From: Usnea hakonensis
Lineage: Eukaryota > Ascomycota > Lecanoromycetes > Lecanorales > Parmeliaceae
Direction: 5' to 3'
DNA length: 15,380 bases
Assembly: GCA_013423325.1 (NCBI GenBank)
Contig: BLJB01000042.1
Span: 1 to 15,380 of the forward strand
Of the stretch, positions 1-8,685 are shown one piece after another. The stretch's first letter is position 1, and each line of letters opens with the position of its first letter. A model generated the notes under the pieces. That model worked only from the letters and a program-made list of their open reading frames with translations. It ran no database searches and was not told where the DNA came from. The position numbers were made by a program, and so were the translations under genes.

Positions 1-636
1 GAGGTTTTCGCTAGTTACCCCCGTAGTAGATATCCTCTCCCCTTCCTCCTCTATTCTAACTAGAAGTTATCTTGTCCGCCTAGACTCTTCCGTTATCTCT
101 TTCTAGGCCTATACTACTAGCCCTCTCCTCGAGTCCTATATTAATAACCCCGTAAAGGGGTTACCTTTACTCTAGTATCCCCCTAGGGAGCCCTAGAGGG
201 TCGGAGTACTCGCCCTACTATCTACTAGGCTCTAGGATCTACGTACTTCCCTCTACGCGTAGGCTTCGAGGTCGATTTACTATCCTTTAATAAAGGTCTA
301 GGTACCTCCTAGATTCTTTATATATACTTCCTATACGGCCGCGCTTAGCTCTCTAAACGGCGTATTTTTAATAGCTTCTAATATAGTAATAGCGTTACTC
401 GCTTATTTCTTCCTATTTACCTAGCTTCTCCCGAGGTTCCTTTTATTAGTCGCCTCCTCTATCGGCTAGTTAGGGGCCTAGGTCGCGTATTCTTGACACG
501 TTTCTTCTACTACCGCCTTGCCTCCTCTACCCCTATCGTTCGCCCTACTCCCCTCTACCCCTACCCTAAGTCGCTTGCGTGCCTCGTACGCCTCGTTGCC
601 GCTGTCAACTATGGATTGGAATAATCGTCCTTCCAT
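1..636 (-). pseudogene. RIP-degraded unidentified ORF, 5' part, runs off the left edge
   Basis: On the minus strand an unmutated ATG at 636-634 opens a frame that stays in register through all 212 codons to base 1 and is broken only by TAA/TAG. The first 56 codons have no stop and start MEGRLFQSIVDSGNEAYEAR; they are rich in Arg, Glu and Gly. The later part reads as mostly hydrophilic, probably helical sequence (for example ELSAAV around 331-316). The intact beginning coincides with a patch, about 490-655, where CA and TG still occur; further in they vanish. The absence of frameshifts implies that point mutation alone killed it. I do not recognise the family. A transposon ORF1 or gag-like protein is likely from the context, but a RIP-damaged host gene cannot be excluded. 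Confidence 0.5.
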
Positions 637-649
637 TATCAGTTCAATA

Positions 650-3526
650 AAGTTTAATTCATTATTAATCTTTATTATATAGAAAAATAGAAAATTAAAA
701 ATTATAATTAATCTAAAAAAGATTAATATTAAGCTTTATTTTAATATATACTTATTACTAAAATAGAATAATATTTTAGAAGTATTAAAGAGCGTAATAA
801 TCTTTTTCTTAATAGATCTTATAAAAGGGTTTTTCTAATAAAAGACTAAATTATTATATTAATAGAAAATAACTTTTATTACCCTCTTCTATAATTAAGA
901 GTAACTTAAAATATCTATAATAAAACTTACTAATACTTTAGAATTCTTTTAGTATTAAATAGAAAAGCTACTCTCCTTATACCTATAGAAATTTATTCTA
1001 ATATATATTAATAATATAATTATTTTCTTATTAATATTAAAAGATTATATTAAATATTTAGACTAAATCTTAAAATTATTAGAAAAAAGTAGTATTACTT
1101 TATTACTCTTTAAATACTACTTTATCTATTTAAGTATTATAGCCCTAGAATATTATATTTTTTATTTAGAATTAAGTATTATAAATAAGAAAATAGAAGC
1201 TATATATAAAATAAGATTTTCTAAAAATCTTAGAAAATTAGAAATAGAATTAGGATTCTTTAAATATTATTATAAATTTATAAAGTATTATATAGCTATT
1301 ACTAGACCCCTTATATAATTTAAGATAAAGGGTTTTAAAGGAGGATTAAGTAAAAGTAGATTCTATAGAAATTATATTAAAAAAAAGAGACTTTTTTTAG
1401 ATATATCTACTCTAATAAAAAAGAATATAAATAAATTTATAGTTATAATAGTAGTTAAAGAAAATAAGTAAACTATTAAAAAAAGGATTCTAGAAGTTAG
1501 TCTAGATTATTATAGGGTCTAAAAAATCTTAAAAAATAAACTATATAATATATTAATCTTAACTTTTTTAGATTTTAATTATCTATTTATTCTATATATA
1601 GATAAAAGTAAAGAAAAAGATTATAATATTATTTTATATTAACTAAATATAAATAGAGTTAAATATCTAATTCTATTCTTATCTAGAGATCTTAATAATA
1701 TTAAAACTTAATACTAAGTTACTAAATTAGAAGCCGGAGCCTTAATATAGATATTAACTAAATTATCTTAATATTTCGATAATAGGCATTTTATAATAAT
1801 AATAAATTATATAGCTTTTAAAAATATCCTTTAAAATAGAATATCTAGTTATAAATTAGCTCGTCTAAATAAATAATTATTATATCTATCTACTTTCTAA
1901 TTAAGAATATATATTATATATTATATTAATAAATTTTATAGTAATATAGATAGTTTTTCTAGATTATTAATTAAAAAGATAAATAAGATTAAAGTCTTAT
2001 TAATAATAATAATAAAGAGTAATAATAAATTTTTTAAAAAAGTCTTAATATCTTTATTTAATAATCTATATTTTAAAAAGATTTAAAAGTACCTATAATA
2101 ATAAGTTAAAGAAATTTAAAATAAGGAATCTAATATATAAATTATATATTAATTATATTATTTAGATCTTAATTTTTAACTTCTATATATAGTTTTATAT
2201 CCTAGACTAAATAAACTTTATATTCCTAGAAATCTAATAAGGAGAATCTTAGAATATAGATATAACTAGTATATTTATAATAATATTTATTATATTTATA
2301 ATAAATTTAGAAATATAATCTACTTCTCTAAAATATAAAAGATTATTTAAGAATATATTAATATTTACCCCTTCTATTAACTTTTTAAACTATTAAAATA
2401 ACTTCTTTATAGATAACTCTATCTATTAAAAGACTCTAAATAATTATTAGAAGAACTCTTTATAGATTTTATTATAGAATTATTTATAACCTTAGATAAT
2501 AATAATTATCTAATAATAGTAATTAATAAATTTTTAAAATTTATTAGACTTATTTTAAAAAAAAAAACGAACTCTATATAAGTCTAGACTAAATACTACT
2601 TTAATAATATCTATAAACTATAGAAATTACTATATTAGATTATCTCTAATTAAGATTTAAAATTTATAAATATTTTTTAGAAAATACTATTCTAGAAATA
2701 TAAAGTAAGACTCGATATAATAATAATATATTATTTATTTATAAATAGTTAAATAAAGAGAATAAATTAAATAATTAAAATTACTCTTTATTATCTATTA
2801 ATTAATAAATATAAAGAAAATTAGAATATATTATTTATTAAAATTAAATATACTTTAAATACTTTAAAGAATTTATCTATATATATTTTTCTATACGAAA
2901 TCTTATATAAAATAAAATCTAGAGAATTTTTATAAAAATCTATATCTAATCTAGATCTAGATATAACTAATTTTCTTAGAATCCGAGATACTATTTAAAA
3001 TAATACTCTAGATATAATTAAGCTTATCTAGATAAAAATAGTAATAAGGTATAATAATAAATATAGAATTTTAGATCTTAAAGATAGTATTTATCTAAAG
3101 TTTACTAAAATTAATAATATTAAATATTATATTTTTAAGTATTTATTATTATTTATAAAGAAAGTTAGTTTTTATAAGATCTTAGAGAAAATTAGTCTAC
3201 TCTTATATAAATTCGAACTTCTATCTATAATATCTTAGATTTATCTAATAATTTTAATTATATATTTTAAATAAGTAAATATAGACCTTTTTTAATATAA
3301 AATTCTACCTTCTATATCTATTATTATCTAGAGATAGAAAAACTAGATAATAGAAAAAATTATTCGATATAAAAAATAGAGCTACTAGGATAGATATTAA
3401 ATAAAATAGTTTAATTATAATAAAAAAATCTAGGAGCTAGCTATAAACTTAAAGTAAGATATATTTGAAATAGTCGAGAAATTTAAGAAATTAAGGATTC
3501 TAAGGGATACTTAAAAAAGGGGATAA
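650..3526 (+). pseudogene. pol: gypsy-1 pol: RT, RNase H, integrase, chromodomain
   Basis: The enzyme copied element RNA into DNA and integrated it. RT: the first catalytic Asp survives at 815 (IDLIKGFF); the YIDD box at 1004-1018 now reads YINNI, so both Asp became Asn through TpG to TpA; the thumb motif ELGFFKYYYKFI lies at 1247. RNase H: catalytic Asp at 1601 (LYIDKSKEK), Glu at 1730 (TKLEAGA), and the later Asp at 1805 is now Asn. Integrase: the zinc-binding part is near 2250-2400; D1 at 2465 is kept, D2 at 2648 is Asn, and exactly 36 codons on, at 2756, the Glu position reads AAG (Lys). The chromodomain at about 3340-3465 keeps the Y-x-I-K-stop-F-x-Y-N pattern and a stop-E where Trp-Glu stood. 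Dozens of TAA/TAG interrupt the frame. It may begin as early as 602, where an R-P-S triplet typical of an RT start sits at 626. Confidence 0.88.
3513..3523 (+). other. polypurine tract of gypsy-1
   Basis: An 11-base run of purines, aaaaaagggga, lies just after the chromodomain frame and directly before a TAATTA that could be a mutated TG-start of an LTR. This is where plus-strand DNA priming occurs in LTR retrotransposons. The position fits; the sequence alone is short. Confidence 0.55.
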
Positions 3527-3787
3527 TTAAGAAAATCTACTTAGCTTTTATTATACTATTATTATCTTACTAATCTAATATATTTACCTAGACTATTATA
3601 GTTAATAAAAGTAAATATTAATATCTTATTTAATATATCTTATTAAATAAATCTTACTTTCTTTATTCTTTCTATTATAATTAAATACCTCCCCTCTACT
3701 ACTAGAATATACTTAATTATTAATTTATTAGGAGGGCCTCTATAATAATTATTATATAATATAATTTAAGGCGTATATTTCTAATTA
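3524..3787 (+). repeat. putative 3' LTR of gypsy-1
   Basis: The stretch after the purine tract is non-coding in appearance, with pyrimidine-rich blocks (around 3655-3675 and 3690-3705) and an ordinary LTR length of about 264 bp. It starts and ends with TAATTA, which would be the RIP form of TGATTA...TAATCA. Because TAATTA is common in such AT-rich DNA and no second copy is present, the right end is uncertain. Confidence 0.35.
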
Positions 3788-4201
3788 GTCCTTAGATAGT
3801 ATTTTATAATTAAATTATTTTATTAAAATAATTCGCTTAAAATCTTATTTCTTTTAGACTTAACTTAAATAAATTTATAGTTAAACTTTCTATTTAATAG
3901 AGATTATAATAATACCTCGTAAATCGAGAATCCCTCTTTCTAATATTTAATAAGAATATATAAATATTAAGTATAGGCTAATCCGCTCTATATTAGATAA
4001 CTTTAATATTAATATTAATAGCGCTTTTATTAGATTTATAATATAACGCTAATTTTATTAAGAATATTTAAATTAGCCCCTAGTTAACTACTTTCTAAAT
4101 AGCGATATTACCTACTCTCTAATAATTCTATAAATTTTAGAATACTATCTATAATTCTATATATTATTAGACTATTTTAAATTCTAGGCTCTAGCGTCTA
4201 A
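3788..4201. other. AT-rich RIP-mutated stretch without an assignable gene
   Basis: There is nearly no CA or TG and stops are dense in most frames. It holds only short direct reiterations such as taatattaatattaata near 4002-4020. It may be the 5' portion of the pseudogene that follows, whose frame can be extended back with less confidence to about 4082, or remains of the element whose LTR precedes it. Confidence 0.4.
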
Positions 4202-5551
4202 TATAGCTAGGAGGTATACTATATAGTAACTAGATTTTAATAAATAAGGCTAAATCTTAAGAGACTTTAAATTCTATAGGGCCCTTACTATTATTTATAA
4301 TAAAGATAGAAAATTATAATTCCTAATTTAAAATAGTAAATAATTTTATAAAGATCTTAATAAAAGACTAAATTTTAAATATATATACTTATTAGTAGAA
4401 TTTATTAATATCTATTTAGATCTAAGTACGAAAGTTTATCTCTCTTTTAGACTAGATTAAAAGATATAGTATTTAAAGAACTTTTATCCTCTATAATATA
4501 TTTTTCTATCTAATTAGAATATATTTAAATAGATACTACCAATTAATTCTATATCTATAGTTATTTATAATACTATATTTACTCCTATTAATAATTAAAT
4601 TAAATTTATTTAGAATATTATAAAAATTTCTATTAATAATTAAATTAAACTCGCTTAGACTATTATTAAAGTTAAATAATTTAAACCTTCTAGAATTAAA
4701 TCCCTTTATACGCGTATTAATACCCTAACTCTAAACCCGGTAAGTTTATCTAAGACTTTAAATCTAGAGCTAGAAAGTTCTCTATAAGTATATTCGGACC
4801 TAGTCTATCTATAGTTAGAAAGTTATCTATAAGCGTACCTAGATCTAATCTATCTATAATTAGAAAGTTATCTATAAGTATATCTAGATCTAGTCTATCT
4901 ATAGCTAGAAAGTTACCTATAAGCGTACCTAGATATTATTCTAAGATTTACGCGTATCCCGGTCTTATTAGATAATAAGAAAGATACGGGACTTTTTAAC
5001 TAAAAAATTATATAAGGTAGTTATAAAATAATCTTAATCTTATTAATTTTAAATATACTATAATAGTAGAATTTTCTATCTACTAGTATAAAGTAATTAA
5101 TATCTTTAGTATATATATCGCTTATTTAAAGTCTTTCTAGAATAATTAAGAATAGCGTAATATTTCTAAAAAGATTAATAAAGTCCTTAAACGTACTAAA
5201 GATACCTTATAAAAACTGAGAATATTAATTCTAGAAATAGAGAAGCTAGTTATTAACTAGTACTAAAACTAATACTTACTAGATTAGATTAATAGGTTAG
5301 ATTATATTTATATCCTATAAAAACGAGTTATTCTATTACTATTATTATCTATTCGAATATACTAATAATATTAACCCGAAGAAAATAGGGTTATTATCGC
5401 CCTAAGTAATTATCTAAATCGTTTTTAACTAGGATCCAAAGAAAAATGTTTACTGGTCTCCAAGTTTCAAGTAAATCCACCCCCAGTATTCACGTTTCTT
5501 CAAGTTTCCAGGATTGTTGTTGTCGCACAACCAGTATTCACGAGGACGTGA
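4202..5551 (+). pseudogene. unidentified Gln-rich, coiled-coil pseudogene with 15-residue repeats
   Basis: The frame containing codon 4814 can be followed from roughly 4200 to an intact TGA at 5549-5551. Only TAA/TAG interrupt it. The upstream part is rich in Tyr, Asn and stops, which suggests a former Gln/His-rich protein. At 4769-4937 a 45-bp repeat encodes a basic, Ser-rich 15-residue unit (such as VRKLSISVPRSNLSI) without any stop. From about 5165 to 5290 the reading is helical with heptad-like spacing (KKINKVLKRTKDTL). The last 40 codons lie in the RIP-poor island and are clean. The stop is only 24 bp before an LTR-like TGTTATG, so this may be the last ORF of a retroelement, possibly a non-autonomous one with a gag-like product. 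No conserved enzyme motif was found and the start is unknown. Confidence 0.4.
4769..4937 (+). repeat. 45-bp tandem repeat, about 3.8 copies, in frame
   Basis: Units begin at 4769, 4814, 4859 and 4904, each opening with [gca]/[gtt]/[att] then agaaagtt, and containing ctataag and tctatctata. The last unit is partial and ends near 4937. The period is exactly 45 bases with no spacer, so it encodes a repeated 15-residue segment. Copies differ mostly at sites that RIP can change, but also elsewhere (for example ttcgga against ctagat in the first unit). Confidence 0.85.
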
Positions 5552-5740
5552 GAAATTTTTTTTGTAGCGGGGAGATGTTATGATAGTATCACTGGGAGCA
5601 CTGGGAGTGGGAAGGCCCACCTTCTACCGTTGCCAAGAATAGAAGGACCCACCTAGGACCCACTGTATCTAGTGAGATTTCGTAGTTGAGAATCATAGAC
5701 TTTGACACTACCTTTTTGAGACCTACCAGCTACCTTAATA
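5436..5740. other. RIP-poor island
   Basis: Here CA and TG are frequent (for example caagtttcaag, ccagtattcac, atgttatgatag, gggagcactgggag), in sharp contrast to both sides. The base composition is near even. The left edge is close to ggatcc at 5433 and the right edge is at accagctacc, about 5734. The island contains the clean end of the upstream ORF, a purine tract and an LTR-like start. It also holds a 12-bp direct repeat, ccagtattcacg, at 5483-5494 and 5531-5542, and caagtttc at 5461 and 5501. Confidence 0.75.
5566..5575 (+). other. polypurine tract before an LTR-like start
   Basis: The purine-rich tract agcggggaga follows a T-run and immediately precedes TGTTATG. The arrangement is that of a plus-strand primer site at the 5' border of a 3' LTR. 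Together with the ORF stop at 5551 it suggests that the element ending here is the one upstream. Confidence 0.5.
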
Positions 5741-5815
5741 ATATTTCTATTTATATAAGGCCGTTATATACGAGAATAATAATAAAAGATAGAGAAGATA
5801 ATAAGTTTAATATAT
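5576..5815 (+). repeat. LTR-like sequence beginning TGTTATGATAG
   Basis: It starts with canonical TG after a purine tract, has a TATA-like ttatataagg at 5751-5760, and about 50 bases later A-rich sequence with ataataataa. The first about 160 bases are unmutated; the rest is strongly RIP-mutated. The right end cannot be fixed because no partner copy or clear terminal inverted repeat is visible, so the end given is a guess. It could be a 3' LTR of the preceding ORF, a 5' LTR of the following one, or a solo LTR. Confidence 0.4.
5751..5760 (+). promoter_or_regulatory. TATA-like box in the LTR-like sequence
   Basis: The sequence ttatataagg lies about 175 bases after the LTR-like start and before the first surviving ATG at 5881, a plausible place for a U3 promoter. 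In AT-rich DNA such a match has limited weight. Confidence 0.3.
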
Positions 5816-5880
5816 AAAAGGATTAGTTCTTCTAGAGATAATTAGAGGATAATATTAAATAGTAGTTTAATATAAAGAGG

Positions 5881-7140
5881 ATGGATTTAATAATACTATT
5901 AATATTAAAATAAGGTAGATATATTAATAATATTATTCTATCTCTTATATCTATACCTATATCTATATCGAGTTAAAGTAACGCGTCTTTATTTACTAGC
6001 TAGCCTCGAAATATCTTTATAATAAAGCTTCTAGTTAAAAGAGAGAAGTAGTAAGTAAATTAGATATCTATATAAAAGATATATTAGAAGTTATTTATTA
6101 AATAGTACTATCTAAAGACTAGCTATAATAAAGGTTAATATTATTATATTAATAATAAAGGAGAGTATTTCCCCCTTAACCCTATATATATAATAAGCTA
6201 GATAAAAGATATTTAATAAGAAAGAAGTACTACTATATAGAAATAACTAAATTAGATATTTTTTAATATACTAAAAATAGTAAAAAATGGCTAGATAAAA
6301 GAGATAAAAAAGGTCTAGTAGTAGAAGTAGATAGCTCCTACTACTATTATTATTCTAATTACTCTTTATACTACTTCTACTTCTACTATTAATTACTATA
6401 TAAAAAGAGATCTAAATAACGAGCTTCTTTATTAATATAGTAATACGCGTTTTATATTAATAATATCTTACTAGATAATAGTTATACTAGCTCCTCTTCC
6501 TCCTTAGGTAAATCCTCTAAATAATTCTATTTAAGGCGAAGACTATCTATTAAAGGATTATATCGATTAATATATTAAAAGGTAGCCGGCTAAAAAGGAG
6601 CTATTAATATATATATTTAATAATCTAGATAAGAAGTACTATATAATATACTATATATAGCGGTAAAAGGATACTATAGATCCGGCTATTAAAAAGATAT
6701 AGAGGGATTTATATATCCTACTCGATCTAGGGTATTAACTAGCTAAAAATATAAATATATTTATATAGTAATATAAATATAAATATATATAGTAAATAAG
6801 TATTTATAAGTCTTCTTATAAATAAGATATATAGTAATACCCCGCCTAGCGAAAAAATATAATAAAGTCTTTAATTAAGATAGATAAGATTAATTTAGAT
6901 TTCCTATATAGCGATATTATTTAGGATAACGCGAATTAAGACCTAGATCTTATAGGCGGTAAGAATCTAGATAATTTTTAGGCCTTTCTATATAATAAAT
7001 AAGACTCTTTCTAGTACTATAAAAGCTATATCTACTTATTTTATATATATATTAATATTTAGATAAAGGTAAGGAGATTATAAATATTTAATATATCTAC
7101 TCTCTATCTTTATCTCTTATCTCTACCCTTACCTCCTACC
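5881..7140 (+). pseudogene. candidate ORF 1 of the unassigned element
   Basis: An intact ATG in the context agaggATGG opens a frame (MDLIILLILK, then TAA) interrupted only by TAA/TAG. The first about 215 codons would be low-complexity with many former Gln/Thr/Pro codons. Codons about 221-290 (6541-6750) read as a compact charged and aromatic block, starting DYLLKDYID, that looks like a folded helical domain. Beyond about 7140 the frame loses character. No family was recognised. The product could be a gag-like or DNA-binding protein, which is inference only. It overlaps the alternative frame starting at 6287. Confidence 0.3.
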
Positions 7141-8683
7141 TCGCCCTAATAGTATAGACCTCTTATAAGTAGGGTAGTAAGAGTAGATAATAGTTTCTAG
7201 AAGTACTTCTAATATAGTTTAGCTCTCTAAATACTATAATTTTTATTAGTAGAGTCTTATAGTACCTCTAAAAAAAAATTTATATTATTACTAGGGCGGA
7301 GCTATATTAATTTTTTTTTAGCCTCTATTAATATTAACTTTAGCCTTTTTAAATAGCTTTATCGGATTACTAATTACCCTATAGTTTTAAGTAGCTATAA
7401 TAGTATATAGAAAGCTTTTAAATCCCGCCTTATTCTAATTAAAATAGGTTTTATATATATAGAAGTTTTAGTATATTTATACTTTTAGGATTAAAAAAGA
7501 GGTCTTAATAAAATTTAGATTAAATAAATATAGTAATAAAAAGGCTAGTTTAATATCTATTTCTAAATATATATCTTCTAGTTCTTAAGACTTATAAGTC
7601 TTATAATTATTATATATTAATATTAAGCGAGGGCCTAGTATAGGCGAATAGAGTAGTAAGATCTAATATTATATAAAATCTTTAAAGATCTTAATAATAA
7701 TAGAGCCTTAATATATAGTATAGATAATATACCTTTCTAAAATAATTATTAGTAAGATACTCTACCTCTTATACCTCTTTAGACTCTTAATTAGGGTAAA
7801 TATAATACTAAATAGGGCTTATCTAATAGAATAATTATCTTCTAGATCTTAATTAGTATATTATAGCCGATAGGGAGGGAGCTTTTATTAGTATATTTAG
7901 AAAAAGTACTCTTATCTAAATATACTAGCTAATTACCTCGCTATCCGACTAGTTATTATATCTATTAGTCTTATAGATCTTAATTATATTAAATAGCTAT
8001 CTATCTACACTTCTTTCGACTAAAATCTAGATATTTAAGCTTATATAATATAGTAGATTTATCTTATTTAGATATACTATAGAGTATTTATCGAGGTAGT
8101 TAAAAAGTACTATACTATAAATAAGATCTAGAGTACGAGATTGTCCTTTATAGCTAAGAGGCTTTAAGACTACCTCCCCCTACTCCTCCTAATATTTATA
8201 ATATTAATATATTAAAGACTTATTAACTTAATACTTTAAAGCGATATTACTATCCGTTCGCCTATACTCTAAATTATATTTAATAGCCGCTTTAATCTAG
8301 AGTAAATACGAGAGGCCTATTATAATAGTAATAATAAGATATATAGCGATTATATAGAGTATTAAAAAAGGTAGAATAAGACCTTTTATAGTAGTTATAA
8401 AAGATATAAAAAAAATAGTAATAATAAAAGAGATATATATAAAAGAGGTAGAGTTAAATACTATATTATAATTATAGAGAAGGCCGCCGAGAGGTATAGT
8501 AATAGCGAGGGTATATACCTAGCTACTATACTAAATTATTACGGGGGCTACTAATAAGGTTATATACCTCTTCTACGCTTTTCTTAGTAATCTCTATAGT
8601 AATAGCGAGGTTATTAGTATCTAGCTTATATTTAGTAGTTCCTATACTAAATTTGGGTGGGGGAGCGATTATGGTTTCGCTAA
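6287..8683 (+). pseudogene. candidate ORF 2 of the unassigned element
   Basis: A second surviving ATG, in the context aaaaaATGG, opens a frame of 799 codons ending at TAA 8681-8683. Its N-terminus is basic and Ser/Arg-rich (MAR-stop-KR-stop-KRSSSRSR), as in nuclear or nucleic-acid-binding proteins. The best-looking part is 8280-8540, with GRVKYY, EKAAERY and GIYLATILNYYGGY. The last ten codons before the stop (IWVGERLWFR) are in the RIP-poor patch and retain two TGG Trp codons, which supports this frame near its 3' end. The middle is less convincing. Family unknown; the upper part overlaps candidate ORF 1, so a frameshift or splice between the two is possible. Confidence 0.3.
8495..8653 (+). 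repeat. imperfect direct duplication
   Basis: The 16-mer tatagtaatagcgagg occurs at 8495-8510 and, exactly 100 bases later, at 8595-8610. Each copy is followed by ctatactaaatt (8526-8537 and 8642-8653). The second copy is 16 bases longer between the two shared words. This suggests a diverged duplication of about 45-60 bp near the 3' end of the unassigned element. Confidence 0.5.
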
Positions 8684-8685
8684 CG

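Larger units (their letters stand above)
640..3787 (+). mobile_element. Ty3/gypsy chromovirus fragment, 5'-truncated, with probable 3' LTR
   Basis: One plus-strand frame carries RT, RNase H, integrase and a C-terminal chromodomain in the order typical of Ty3/gypsy chromoviruses (Metaviridae). The 5' LTR, gag and protease are missing. The left break lies near 600-660, where it meets or overlaps the start of the minus-strand ORF. Downstream are a purine tract and a probable 3' LTR. Base composition is very AT-rich with practically no CA or TG (exceptions near 1787 and 3465), so this copy was hit heavily by RIP. No frameshift was found over about 2.9 kb. Confidence 0.85.
5741..8685 (+). mobile_element. 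unassigned RIP-mutated element
   Basis: About 3 kb lie between the LTR-like sequence and the copia gag. The DNA is RIP-mutated but somewhat richer in G+C than the gypsy-1 block. Two ATG codons survive (5881, 6287), and a short RIP-poor patch at 8650-8700 ends it. Several plus-strand frames, and also one minus-strand frame around 6800-7900, are largely free of stops apart from TAA/TAG, so composition alone cannot fix the coding frame. I found no RT YxDD, no retroviral integrase signature and no convincing DDE transposase, helicase or tyrosine recombinase motif. The orientation is inferred from the ATGs and the clean 3' end. Confidence 0.4.

Noticed and set aside
4769..4937. Possible CRISPR-like array
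   Set aside because: The 45-bp units are contiguous, without spacers, and in register with a reading frame; this is a coding tandem repeat in fungal-type DNA.
4700..5219. Alternative frame through the 45-bp repeat ending at TGA 5217-5219
   Set aside because: It contains two stops per repeat unit and turns hydrophobic and irregular after the repeat, whereas the chosen frame has no stop in the repeat and continues as helical sequence to 5551.
640..5430. Possible mitochondrial or organellar DNA because of high A+T
   Set aside because: The coding content is LTR retrotransposon pol, and the TA excess comes with CA/TG loss, which is RIP of nuclear DNA.
5740..5830. tRNA gene or primer site after the LTR-like sequence
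   Set aside because: No cloverleaf, A-box/B-box pair or clear TGG-start after a definable LTR end was found.
5881..8683. Assignment to a Crypton, MULE, hAT or other DNA transposon
   Set aside because: No catalytic motif could be placed in any frame; naming a family would be guesswork.
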